From Massilia sp. PDC64 (GTDB taxonomy: Bacteria; Pseudomonadota; Gammaproteobacteria; Burkholderiales; Burkholderiaceae_D): 64,000 nucleotides of DNA. Both the position numbers and the translations under genes were made by a program. How positions within the stretch are numbered: the first letter of the stretch is position 1; the number at the start of each line of letters is the position of its first letter. The stretch covers positions 248,001 through 312,000 of the forward strand of contig NZ_FMZS01000006.1 of NCBI RefSeq assembly GCF_900101265.1, in the 5' to 3' direction. The notes under the pieces are model-generated. The model was not told the origin of the DNA, made no database searches, and saw only the letters and a list, made by a program, of their open reading frames with translations. Shown piece after piece: positions 9,307 to 17,968 of the stretch.

Positions 9307-10209
9307 ATGGATGGCAGATTGCTGGCGGAAATGAGCGTGCTGGCCGCCGTCGTCGAGACGGGCAGTTTTACGCGCGCGGCGGAGGTATTGGGCCTGTCGG
9401 CGTCGGGCGTGAGCCGCTCGGTGGCGCGGCTGGAAGCGAAGATCGGCGTGCGGCTACTGGAGCGGACGACGCGCGCGCTGCGCCTGACGGGCGAGGGCAC
9501 GCGGCTGTACGAGCTGGCGGCGCCGCACCTGTCGGGCATCGAGGAAGCGGCGGACGCGGTCGCGGGCGCGGCGGCGACGGTGCGCGGCGTGCTGCGCGTC
9601 AGCCTGAATCCGCTGTTCGTGCGCTACGTGCTGGCGCCCCGTCTGCCCGAGTTCCTCGCGCGCTATCCGGAGCTGGAGCTGAAGATGGTGCCGGTACCGG
9701 ATGCGGCCGATCTGGTGACGGAAGGCGTCGACGTCGCCGTGCGCTTCGGGCCGCAGCCTGCATCGAGCATGTCGTCGCGGCTGCTGCTGAACACGCGCGT
9801 GCTGACGGTGGCGGCGCCTGCTTACCTGAAGCGCCACGGCCGGCCGAAGGTGCCGCAGGACCTGGCCGGGCACGAGTGCCTCCAGTACATCAATCCGCAG
9901 GACGGGCGCGTGTTCGACTGGGAATTCCACCGTGGGAAAGAGGTGCTCGTCGTCGAGACGCGCGGCCGGCTGACGCTGACGGACGGCGATGCCCTCGTGC
10001 GCGCATGCGTGGCCGGCGCGGGCGTCGCGCAGATGCTGGCGCTGGGCTTCGAATCCTTGATCACGAGCGGCGCCCTGGTCGACCTGTTCCCCGACTGGCC
10101 GGACGAGACGTTTCCCCTGTACGCGATCCGGCCGTCGCGGCGCCTGCCGCCGGCGGCCGTGGAAGCCTTTCTCGATTTCTGCACGGAGATCTGCCGCGGC
10201 CACGGGTGA
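9307..10209 (+). CDS. LysR-family transcriptional regulator
   Basis: 300 residues. The helix-turn-helix is SVLAAVVETGSFTRAAEVLG with SGVSRSVARLEAKIGVRLLE and the wing TTRALRLTGEG. The effector domain follows, with VRGVLRVSLNPLFVRYVLAP and VDVAVRFGPQP. It is divergent from the amidohydrolase-MFS pair across 120 bases that are AT-richer than their surroundings (around 9245-9300). By the usual LysR arrangement it probably activates that pair and represses itself. An AAGGTGAG sequence precedes the ATG. Confidence 0.9.
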   Translation: MDGRLLAEMSVLAAVVETGSFTRAAEVLGLSASGVSRSVARLEAKIGVRLLERTTRALRLTGEGTRLYELAAPHLSGIEEAADAVAGAAATVRGVLRVSLNPLFVRYVLAPRLPEFLARYPELELKMVPVPDAADLVTEGVDVAVRFGPQPASSMSSRLLLNTRVLTVAAPAYLKRHGRPKVPQDLAGHECLQYINPQDGRVFDWEFHRGKEVLVVETRGRLTLTDGDALVRACVAGAGVAQMLALGFESLITSGALVDLFPDWPDETFPLYAIRPSRRLPPAAVEAFLDFCTEICRGHG

Positions 10210-10319
10210 CTGGTGCGTAGCGGGCAACACGGTGCGCCCGCCCGCGTGGCTTCCGGCGCGCGGCCTGCCTCTCTACGATGGCTCCGTGCCCGATCCCGGG
10301 CTTCATCCAGGAGATCATG

Positions 10320-11237
10320 ATGCTTACCGTAGATACCCCGTTGCGCCCCGCCAGCCACGGGCCCGAAGAACTGGTGCCGTCCCGTTATGCGTTGAAGGTC
10401 GGCGACATCGACGTGCTGGTGGTGAGCGACGGCGTGCTGCCGCTGCCCGCCGCAACGATGGCGACGAATGCCGATCCGGCCGCGCTGGCGGACTGGCTGG
10501 ATCACATGTTCCTGCCGCCCGATAAATTCGACTGGCCGCTGAACGTGCTCGTGGTGCGCAGCGGCGACCAGACCATACTCGTCGACGCGGGCGTCGGCAC
10601 GCAGTTCCCGGGCTTTCCGCGCGCGGGCCAGTTCCCGGCGCGGCTGGAGGCCATCGGCATCGATCTCGCGTCCGTGACGGACATCGTGATCACCCACATG
10701 CACATGGACCACGTGGGCGGGCTGCTGGTGCCCGGCGTGAAGGAGCGGCTGCGTCCGGACGTGCGGATCCACGTGACCGAGGCCGAAGTGAAGTTCTGGG
10801 CCGCGCCCGATTTCTCGCTGACGGTCATGCCGGAAGCGGTGCCGCCCGTGCTGCGCTCGACCGCCGCGCGCTTCATGGCGCTCTACCGCGACCGCCTGCA
10901 GGTCTTCCAGGAGCGCCGCGACGTCGCGCCGGGCGTGGTGGCCCGTCGCACCGGCGGCCATACGCCCGGTCATTGCGTGGTCGACCTGGCGTCCGGCGGC
11001 AAGCGCCTGATGTTCGCCGGCGATGCCGTCTTCCCCGTCAACTTCGAGCATCCCGGCTGGCAGAACGGCTTCGAACACGATCCGGAAGAAGCGGCCCGCG
11101 TGCGCGACCGCCTGTTCCGCGAGCTGATGGACGACGGCGGGCTGCTGGTCGCGGCGCACCTGCCGTTCCCGTCCATCGGGCGCGTGATGGCCGATGGCGC
11201 CGCGTACCGCTACGTGCCGGTGTTCTGGGACTACTGA
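10320..11237 (+). CDS. MBL-fold metallohydrolase
   Basis: 305 residues, no signal peptide, so probably cytoplasmic. The zinc motif is ITHMHMDHVGG (H126, H128, D130, H131), with further ligands in GGHTPGHC and FAGDAVFP. This resembles the AHL-lactonase/quorum-quenching-like and organophosphate-hydrolase-like branches, but the substrate is unknown. Two adjacent ATGs lie at 10317 and 10320. AGGAG ends 3 bases before the first and 6 before the second, so I prefer the second. It is transcribed in the same direction as the upstream LysR gene and is a second MBL enzyme in the window, unrelated in detail to the secreted one near 2.1-3.0 kb. Confidence 0.85.
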   Translation: MLTVDTPLRPASHGPEELVPSRYALKVGDIDVLVVSDGVLPLPAATMATNADPAALADWLDHMFLPPDKFDWPLNVLVVRSGDQTILVDAGVGTQFPGFPRAGQFPARLEAIGIDLASVTDIVITHMHMDHVGGLLVPGVKERLRPDVRIHVTEAEVKFWAAPDFSLTVMPEAVPPVLRSTAARFMALYRDRLQVFQERRDVAPGVVARRTGGHTPGHCVVDLASGGKRLMFAGDAVFPVNFEHPGWQNGFEHDPEEAARVRDRLFRELMDDGGLLVAAHLPFPSIGRVMADGAAYRYVPVFWDY

Positions 11238-11253
11238 CCCGTCTCAGTCGCGC

Positions 11254-11913
11254 TCAGTCGCGATCCGGCGCGCCCAGCGGGAAGAGGGGGCGGTAAGAGC
11301 GCGCCTCGTCCACCGCGCGCGCGAACGACGGCCGCGCCAGCAGGCGCGCGCGGTAGGCGCGCAGGGTGGGGTAGCGTTCCGCGATCGGATGTGTCCAGTC
11401 CGCGTAGAACAGCGCCGGCGCGGCGGCGCAGTCCGCGAGCGAGAAGCCGTCGCCCGTGGCCCACGTGCGGCCGGCCAGGTAGCCGTCGAGCCATGCGTAG
11501 GCGAGTTCCAGTTTTTCCGTCGCCGTCGCGAGGCCGTCCGCGCGCTTGGCCGCGTCGCCCGTCAGCGCGCCGTTCACCGCGTGCTGGACCATGTTCATCA
11601 CGTGCAGGTCGAAAAAGCGGTCCATGAAGCGCACGTCCAGTGCGGCGAGCGGATCGTCCGGCAGCAGGCGCACGGGCCCCGGATGCGCCAGGTGCAGGTA
11701 TTCGATGATGATGCTCGTCTCGACGACGTTGCGTTCACCGTCGACAAGCAGCGGGAATTTGCGCAGCGGCCAGCGCTGCAGCCATTCCGCCGCGTGCTGC
11801 GGCGTGTCCGGCCCGAGGTTGCGGAACTCGAAAGGCGTGTCGTTTTCGTACAGCGCGACGAGCACTTTCTGCGTGTACGACGAGAAGGGATGACCGTAGA
11901 GGGCGAGGGGCAT
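11254..11913 (-). CDS. glutathione S-transferase family protein
   Basis: 219 residues with the two-domain GST plan. The N-terminal thioredoxin fold (1-80) begins LALYGHPFSSYTQKVLVAL. It contains the glutathione-contacting cis-proline in RKFPLLVDGE and the ETSIIIEYL motif. The all-helical domain (about 90-215) carries GDGFSLADCAAAPALFY, the N-capping box of GSTs. Its role is glutathione conjugation or reduction in the cytoplasm; the electrophile is unknown. It stands alone on the minus strand and converges with the MBL gene with 16 bases between stops. Confidence 0.87.
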   Translation of the reverse strand: MPLALYGHPFSSYTQKVLVALYENDTPFEFRNLGPDTPQHAAEWLQRWPLRKFPLLVDGERNVVETSIIIEYLHLAHPGPVRLLPDDPLAALDVRFMDRFFDLHVMNMVQHAVNGALTGDAAKRADGLATATEKLELAYAWLDGYLAGRTWATGDGFSLADCAAAPALFYADWTHPIAERYPTLRAYRARLLARPSFARAVDEARSYRPLFPLGAPDRD

Positions 11914-12013
11914 GGCGGGATCGTTTTCGGAAAATGGCCGGGCGGTGGTAAAGCGTGAGCTTGTGACTTCATCCTTTCAGTATTATGAAGGATTATGTTA
12001 CCGGTTTCATGCC

Positions 12014-12457
12014 ATGGATCGCTCGATGAAACGACAACCCGCAGTGCGCAAAGGTCTGCTGTTTCTGCTGGCATTGATCGGTAGCGGGACCGTCCTGTAT
12101 TCGGCGGCGGCGGCCGGGCTCCGGCTCATCAGGAATCACGCCCCGGACACTGCCTGGGAAATGGTGTCTCCCGATGGCCGCCACCGGATCGTCATCACGG
12201 AAGACATCGCCGGTTTTCCCGGTTCCGTTTGCATCAAGCAGGTGTATGTTCTCGGTGCGCGGGCCAGGCTCGACCGGAACGACGAGGACAATCTCGTGTT
12301 TTCCGGCGCGTGCGACGGTTTGGGTGACGTGCACTGGGATGGCACCCGCGTGCGGGGCATCGTGATTCCGGCGGCGGCGGTCGCCGGTGTCAACAGCCTC
12401 AGGCTGAAACAGTTCGGGGCGGATGGAGAAGTCCAGTTGAACTGGACCGAGCACTGA
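12014..12457 (+). CDS. hypothetical membrane-anchored protein
   Basis: I do not recognise this protein. From the ATG at 12014 it has 147 residues: a short basic N-terminus (MDRSMKRQPAVRKG), one hydrophobic segment LLFLLALIGSGTVLYSAAAAG (about 13-33), then a soluble domain probably outside the inner membrane. A cysteine pair (PGSVCIKQV and FSGACDGLG) could form a disulfide. The DGRHRIVITED stretch resembles small periplasmic beta-sandwich proteins. No convincing ribosome site is visible at this start or at the second ATG (12026), and the frame is open upstream, so the start is uncertain. It precedes arr by about 40 bases on the same strand. Confidence 0.55.
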   Translation: MDRSMKRQPAVRKGLLFLLALIGSGTVLYSAAAAGLRLIRNHAPDTAWEMVSPDGRHRIVITEDIAGFPGSVCIKQVYVLGARARLDRNDEDNLVFSGACDGLGDVHWDGTRVRGIVIPAAAVAGVNSLRLKQFGADGEVQLNWTEH

Positions 12458-12497
12458 ACCAGAATAGTTGCCCTTGAAATTTGAAATGAGGTCGTCG

Positions 12498-12953
12498 ATG
12501 AACAATCAAGCATGGACCCCGGTCACGCATGACACCTGCGACAACGTGGCAGGCCCTTTTTATCACGGCACCAAAACCCGTTTCCAGCCGGGCGACCTGC
12601 TGGTCCCGGGGCAGGCTTCCAACTTCGAGGAAGGCCGCGTCTCCAACAACGTGTATTTCAGCGCCACGCTGGAAGCCGCGATCTGGGGTGCGGAACTGGC
12701 CACGGCGCTCGGCGGTGCGGAAGGGCGGGGCCACATCTATATCGTGGAACCCACGGGGACGTTCGAGGACGATCCCAACCTGACGAACAAACGCTTTCCC
12801 GGCAATCCCACGCGCTCGTACCGCACGCGGGCGCCGCTCAGGATCGTCGCGGAAGTGGAAGATTGGCAGGGGCATCCGCCGGAGGTGGTCCGGCAGATGC
12901 TCGACCACCTGGACGAATTGCGGCGCGCGGGACGCGCCGTGATCGAGGACTAG
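12498..12953 (+). CDS. arr: NAD+:rifampin ADP-ribosyltransferase (Arr)
   Basis: 151 residues, the size of Arr enzymes (about 140-150). The family landmarks appear in order: PFYHGTK (H23), SNFEEGRVSNNVYFSATLE (Y53), WGAELA, GHIYIVEPTG, EDDPNLTNKRFPGNPTRSY and DWQGHPPEVV. Arr transfers ADP-ribose from NAD+ to the ansa-chain hydroxyl of rifamycins and inactivates them in the cytoplasm. The conserved His and Tyr and the acidic EDD region are all kept, so an active enzyme is likely. The ATG at 12498 has AGG in front at usable spacing; ATGs at 12468 (TTG) and 12486 are less good. Composition matches its neighbours and no mobile element flanks it, which suggests an intrinsic chromosomal gene. Its stop is one base from the convergent PEP-CTERM gene. 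Confidence 0.9.
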   Translation: MNNQAWTPVTHDTCDNVAGPFYHGTKTRFQPGDLLVPGQASNFEEGRVSNNVYFSATLEAAIWGAELATALGGAEGRGHIYIVEPTGTFEDDPNLTNKRFPGNPTRSYRTRAPLRIVAEVEDWQGHPPEVVRQMLDHLDELRRAGRAVIED

Positions 12954-12954
12954 C

Positions 12955-14160
12955 TTACTTTCGCGTCCGCTTCTTCGCGCGGCGTGCCGCCAGCAGCGCG
13001 GCCACGCCGGCGCCGGCCAGCCACAGCGTGTCCGGTTCCGGCACGTCGCCGTGCGGCTTGACCGGGGCCTTGCCCGGGCCGTTCGGCAGGCCGGGTTGGT
13101 CCGTCGGCGGCAACAGCGTGCCGGGAGGCGTCGACCCGGGGGACGTCGGCGATTTCGTGCCGGGATCGGAGATGGGCAGCGTGCCGGTATCAGGCGTCCC
13201 ATCCGGCGTAGTCGCGCCCCCGGGCGTCGTGCCGCCCGTCTTGCCCGGATCACCACCGACGCCTGAACCGCCCGAGTCCGTGCCGGCCGTGATGCCGCCG
13301 CTGCCCGGCGTGCCGGTGCCCGAGCCGCCGTCGGTGCCGGTCCCCGCGGTGTCGCTCGACACCCCGGCGAGCGACACCGGCAACGTGCCGCCATCCCAGA
13401 TGGGACCCAGGCCGGCACTCCCATTGCCGTTCAGGCCGAAACTGGTGCGCGTGGGCGCCGTGCCGCCGGTCTGCGCCGTCTCGCCGGTGCCGAAGGTCTG
13501 CAGCTGGTAGCCGTGGCCGGCCGGATTGGTGTCGGCCGCGTACCCGACCTGTTCCACCGCGCCTCCGTCTTCCTGGGCCTGTTCGACGGACGAATCGAGT
13601 TCTTCCTCGCTCGGTCCCTTCGCTTCGACGGGCAACTGGGGGACGTCGGAAATGCGGTTGCCGCAGCGCGTGCGGATCTCGTTCTGGCCGTCGGACAGCA
13701 GTGTCTCGCCTTTGGCCAGCTGGAGTTTCTTCGCCGTCCAGAACACCTTGTCGCCCTTGCGGTACGAGACGTACACGGCGCGCGGCTTGTCGACGGTCTT
13801 GATGGTCGTCTTGCCTGCCTCGAACGCGGCGTAATGCTCCGCCACGACCTGGTCCACGGCGACGGCATGCGTGAGTTCCCGGCGGTCGAGGACGCCGCCG
13901 GGCACGATCGAATAGGGATAGACGCGGCGCGTCTTCTTCGTCTCCACCTGGGCCGCGGTGCGCAGCACGGTCGGTGCCGGCGTCGCGGCGGCGGCCGGCG
14001 CGTGTGCCTGCGCGGACACTGCCGGTGCCGTGGACTCGTGCATCGCGAACGCGTACAGGGCGGCGCATGCCGCCACGCCCAGTACGCCGACAGCGGCCAG
14101 GCGCTGTTTCAGACGCGAACCCTTTCTGCTTCGGCGAATGTAGGCGCTGCGGTAGTCCAT
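12955..14160 (-). CDS. PEP-CTERM sorting-domain protein
   Basis: 401 residues. A basic N-terminus (YIRRSRKGSRLKQR) precedes one hydrophobic helix (AAVGVLGVAACAALYAFAM, about 22-41), either signal peptide or anchor. A soluble domain of about 60-205 follows and carries a cysteine in RTRCGNRISDVPQ. Residues about 215-365 are a Gly/Thr/Ser/Pro low-complexity linker. The C-terminus is a textbook PEP-CTERM tag: VPEPDTL, a hydrophobic helix, then RRAKKRTRK. By family knowledge such proteins are cut by an exosortase and often linked to exopolysaccharide or biofilm; no exosortase is in this window. The function of the soluble domain is unknown. The start codon lies in a long hairpin (see 14158-14219) and no Shine-Dalgarno is next to it. 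Confidence 0.78.
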   Translation of the reverse strand: MDYRSAYIRRSRKGSRLKQRLAAVGVLGVAACAALYAFAMHESTAPAVSAQAHAPAAAATPAPTVLRTAAQVETKKTRRVYPYSIVPGGVLDRRELTHAVAVDQVVAEHYAAFEAGKTTIKTVDKPRAVYVSYRKGDKVFWTAKKLQLAKGETLLSDGQNEIRTRCGNRISDVPQLPVEAKGPSEEELDSSVEQAQEDGGAVEQVGYAADTNPAGHGYQLQTFGTGETAQTGGTAPTRTSFGLNGNGSAGLGPIWDGGTLPVSLAGVSSDTAGTGTDGGSGTGTPGSGGITAGTDSGGSGVGGDPGKTGGTTPGGATTPDGTPDTGTLPISDPGTKSPTSPGSTPPGTLLPPTDQPGLPNGPGKAPVKPHGDVPEPDTLWLAGAGVAALLAARRAKKRTRK

Positions 14161-14219
14161 ACGAGGTTTGAGAAAGTGATAGTAGGAGATCTCCTACAGA
14201 GTATCATCTTTCCTCGTAT
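14158..14219 (-). promoter_or_regulatory. long nested inverted repeat covering the start codon of the PEP-CTERM gene
   Basis: Seen directly: outer arms ATACGAGG (14159-14166) and CCTCGTAT (14212-14219). Middle arms are AAAGTGAT (14173-14180) and ATCA-T-CTTT (14203-14211), pairing with one bulged base. The core is the perfect 16-bp palindrome GTAGGAGATCTCCTAC (14182-14197). In the minus-strand mRNA the outer arm contains the A and U of the AUG. The only SD-like AGGAG is in the core palindrome, about 30 bases upstream. It could be a translation-blocking stem or an operator for a dimeric protein. The surrounding 14161-14280 is clearly AT-richer than the genes. Confidence 0.6.
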
Positions 14220-14280
14220 CAAATCTACATTATTCTAGAGAAATTCTATTTGCATTGTGTAAATAGCGACACTTTGCCGT

Positions 14281-15105
14281 TCAGCGCTCGACGAGCGCCA
14301 GCACGGCCGTGATGTTGTCGCGGCTGCCATGCGTCTTGGCGAGGGCGATCAGCTCGGCGCAGCAGTGTTCCAGCGATTGCGCATGCGCGCCGGCCAGCAC
14401 GCGCTCGATGGCGGCATGCGGCGTGTTGCCGTACAGGCCGTCGCTGCACAGCAGGTACAGGTCGCCGGGATGGGGCATGCATGCCTTGACGTCGGGCGCG
14501 ATGGAGGCCGTGGGGCCGATCGCCTGGAGCAGCAGGTTGCGCGGCGGGAAGTCGCCGGAGACGCCCGCTTCCAGCGCCTGCTGGTACATGGTCTGGTCGC
14601 GTGTGAGCACGGCCAGTTCGCCGTCGCGGTAGCGGTACAGGCGGCTATCGCCGACGTGGAAGATGACGAGCGGCCCGTCCGGCAGGCTTTGCCAGAAGCC
14701 CGTCAGCGTGGTGCCCATGCCGCCGCCTTCGCCGCGGCCGCCTTGCAGGTTCGCGCCGTACACGCGCGCATTGGCGGCGTCGACGGCTTCGTGCACGGCC
14801 ACCACCGCGGGCATGTGCTCGTCCTGCCAGGTCGCATCCGGGTCGGCCGCGTCGCCGGGACAGGATTTTTTCGGGTCGACGGCGCCGAGGGCATCGCGCA
14901 CGGTTTCCAGGGCCAGGCAGGCTGCGATTTCGCCGCCGTCGTGGCCGCCCATGCCGTCGGCGACGGCCACCAGGCGGAGCAGGGGATCGATGAGGAAGTT
15001 GTCTTCGTTGGACTGGCGCACGAGGCCGACGTCGGTCAGTCCGTACGCGCAGCCGAAGGCGAGGCGGTGGTAGATGCTCGGGGTTAGCTGCTTCCAGGGG
15101 CTCAT
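14281..15105 (-). CDS. PP2C-family serine/threonine protein phosphatase
   Basis: 274 residues, soluble. PP2C motifs appear in order: TDVGLVRQSNEDN, VAVADGMGGHDGGE, GMGTTLTGFW, FHVGDSRLYRYRDG, LTRDQ, LLLQAIGPTASIAPDV, LYLLCSDGLYGNT and GSRDNITAVL. The metal-binding aspartates (in ADGMGG, SDG and DN) are all present. It dephosphorylates Ser/Thr residues in the cytoplasm. It is the last gene of a minus-strand group with the GAF-MshEN protein (65 bases upstream) and the Ser/Thr kinase, which suggests it opposes that kinase. The short gap has no visible terminator. Confidence 0.92.
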   Translation of the reverse strand: MSPWKQLTPSIYHRLAFGCAYGLTDVGLVRQSNEDNFLIDPLLRLVAVADGMGGHDGGEIAACLALETVRDALGAVDPKKSCPGDAADPDATWQDEHMPAVVAVHEAVDAANARVYGANLQGGRGEGGGMGTTLTGFWQSLPDGPLVIFHVGDSRLYRYRDGELAVLTRDQTMYQQALEAGVSGDFPPRNLLLQAIGPTASIAPDVKACMPHPGDLYLLCSDGLYGNTPHAAIERVLAGAHAQSLEHCCAELIALAKTHGSRDNITAVLALVER

Positions 15106-15170
15106 CGAACGCAGTGGATATCAATACAGGTGCGGCATGCTAGCACGCTGCCTGCGGTGGTTGGCGATTT

Positions 15171-16333
15171 TCACGGCAGCCGCAGCACGCCGCTGACCGT
15201 GAAGCGGATCTCGCCCGGCCTGTCGCCCGGCGCCGTCTCGATGCGCAGGTCGGACAGGCCTTCTTTGTAGCTGCCCGCGACGAGCGCCGCGACGGTGTCG
15301 ACCAGCCGGTCCGCGCGGTCGGGCGGCAGCGCGACGGGTGCCGCGGCCGGGCCGAAGTACTGGTCGAGCAGCGCCGCGAAATCGCGCCGCGTCGTCACGC
15401 AGAACACGGGGCGCGCCTGCGGGAACAGGGTCGTCACCGCGTTGTCCGCCCTGACTTTTTCCGGATCGATGCAGACGACGTACAGCGCGTGCTCGTTGCG
15501 TTCCACCGGCAGCCACTGGCGTACTTCGGCGGCCGCGCGGTCCATGCCGTCGAGAAGTTCCGCCGGCACGCGCCGCCCCGGGTGGAAGGCGAGATAGGGG
15601 ACGGCGAAATGGTCCGCGAGCGCGCGTCCGACGACGGGCAGTTTCACCTTGAAGTCGTCGAGCAGCACGTCCTCGATGTCGCGGCCCTGCGCGCGCGCCT
15701 GTTCCACCGCCTGCTCGACCTGTTCGCGGCCCAGCGCCCTCGATCCCAATGCGCCGACGAAGCCCGTGCGCTCGCGCGGGGCGGCCTGCTGGCGCTGGGC
15801 GAACGCGATGGCGAGCGTGTCGCACAGGTAGCGCGCGCCTTCGACGACGGTGCTGTCGAACGGGCCGCCGCGCAGGTTGTTGATCAGCTGGAGGACGCCG
15901 ACCACCTCGCTGTCGTGCATGATCGGGACGACGAGCATCTGCGTCGTGCGGTAGCCCGTGCGCCGGTCCACGCCCTGCTGGAAACGCAGGTCGGCCGCGT
16001 AGCGCTGCAGTTCGGCCGCATCGTAGACGTCGTTCAGGTTGAGCAGCCGGCGCGCCAGCGCGGCGTAGCCGGCCACGCTTTGCGCGGAGATCGGCAGGCG
16101 CAGCTGGCGGAACGACGCCATCCCCGTCTTGACCTTGGAGACGAGGCTGGCCTTGTCGTCGCCGACCGTGTAGATCGTCAGGCGGTCCGCGCCGAACAGC
16201 GCGCAGATGCCTTCGGACAGGTCGAGCATGATCTCGTCCACGTTGCGCGTCGCGTGGATGCGCGTGGTCAGCTGCTGCAGGCGGCGGAAGAAGTCGCCGC
16301 GCTCATCCAGGCTGCGCACGATGGTCGCGTCGC

Positions 16334-16337
<4 letters not shown>
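15171..16337 (-). CDS. GAF domain plus MshEN (GspE/PilB N-terminal) protein lacking an ATPase
   Basis: 388 residues. Residues about 10-180 form a GAF domain (DFFRRLQQLTTRIHATRNVD, ALFGADRLTIYTV, MLVVPIMHDSEVVGVLQLIN). Residues about 205-325 resemble the MshEN/T2SSE_N domain of GspE/PilB ATPases (REQVEQAVEQARAQGRD, HFAVPYLAF, ERNEHALYVVCIDPEK), a fold that binds c-di-GMP in some relatives. The last 50 residues (EGLSDLRIETAPGDRPGEIR, then VSGVL) match the start of the GspE N2 domain, usually GASDIHIEP then DGVL, and the protein stops there with no Walker motifs. The ATG at 16337 overlaps the kinase stop by 4 bases. It is probably a sensory adaptor for the kinase/phosphatase pair. Domain calls are by eye. 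Confidence 0.72.
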
Positions 16338-17332
<995 letters not shown>

Positions 17333-17388
17333 GGGCGCAAGTGTAAATCAAATTACCATGCCGACAATGAAAATCGGCGCCACAGGTT

Positions 17389-17394
17389 TATACT
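17389..17394 (+). promoter_or_regulatory. -10 element for tag, possibly leaderless transcript
   Basis: TATACT ends 6 bases before the ATG of tag at 17401. A transcript from it would begin at or next to the start codon. No Shine-Dalgarno lies before that ATG, which fits a leaderless mRNA. No clear -35 is visible 16-18 bases upstream. Confidence 0.4.
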
Positions 17395-17400
17395 TGATGT

Positions 17401-17964
17401 ATGAACGACACCCGCTGCACCTGGGCCAACATGGCCAACCCGCGCTACATCGCCTATCACGACCACGAGTGGGGCGTACCCTGCCACGACGAGACGACGC
17501 TGTTCGAAATGCTCAACCTCGAAGGCGCGCAGGCCGGGCTGTCGTGGGAAACGATCCTGAACAAACGCGATACCTACCGCATCGCGTTCGACGGCTGGGA
17601 CGCGGACAAGATCGCGCGCTACGACGACGCGAAAGTGGCCGAACTGCTCGCGAATCCCGGCATCGTGCGCAACCGCCTGAAAGTCGCGGCCGCCATCAAC
17701 AATGCGCAGGCCTACCTGCGCCTGCGCGAACAGGGCCTGACCCTGGATGCGTACCTGTGGGCGTTCGTCGACGGCAAGCCCATCGTCAACGACTGGCCGG
17801 ACGGCAGCCGGCCGGCACGCACCGACCTGTCCGACCGTATCTCGAAAGACCTGGCCAAACGCGGTTTCAAATTCGTCGGCTCGACCATCGTGTATGCCTA
17901 CATGCAGGGCATCGGCATGGTCGACGATCACGACCGCGCCTGCCTGTGCCGCCGCCGGAGGTGA
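17401..17964 (+). CDS. tag: DNA-3-methyladenine glycosylase I
   Basis: 187 residues, the size of TagI. It removes 3-methyladenine from alkylated DNA as the first step of base excision repair. The zinc-snap residues of the E. coli enzyme are matched: C6, H20 (IAYHDHEWG), H177 and C181 (DDHDRACLC). The catalytic-pocket glutamate is E41 in LEGAQAGLSWETILNKR. GFKFVGSTIVYAYMQGIGMV is the characteristic C-terminal helix. It is divergent from the Ser/Thr kinase and ends 4 bases before mnmC on the same strand, so the DNA-repair and tRNA-modification genes are probably cotranscribed. Confidence 0.93.
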   Translation: MNDTRCTWANMANPRYIAYHDHEWGVPCHDETTLFEMLNLEGAQAGLSWETILNKRDTYRIAFDGWDADKIARYDDAKVAELLANPGIVRNRLKVAAAINNAQAYLRLREQGLTLDAYLWAFVDGKPIVNDWPDGSRPARTDLSDRISKDLAKRGFKFVGSTIVYAYMQGIGMVDDHDRACLCRRRR

Positions 17965-17968
17965 CCTC

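Noticed and set aside
10220..10241. Hairpin GCGGGC...GCCCGC after the second LysR gene
   Set aside because: Only a 6-bp stem with a 10-base loop and no T-run.
12014..12953. Toxin-antitoxin pair formed by the membrane protein and Arr
   Set aside because: Arr carries the full rifamycin-transferase signature, and the upstream protein is membrane anchored and not antitoxin-like.
14161..14280. Sigma-54 promoter expected for some PEP-CTERM genes
   Set aside because: No GG-N10-GC element at the right spacing was found upstream of the PEP-CTERM gene.
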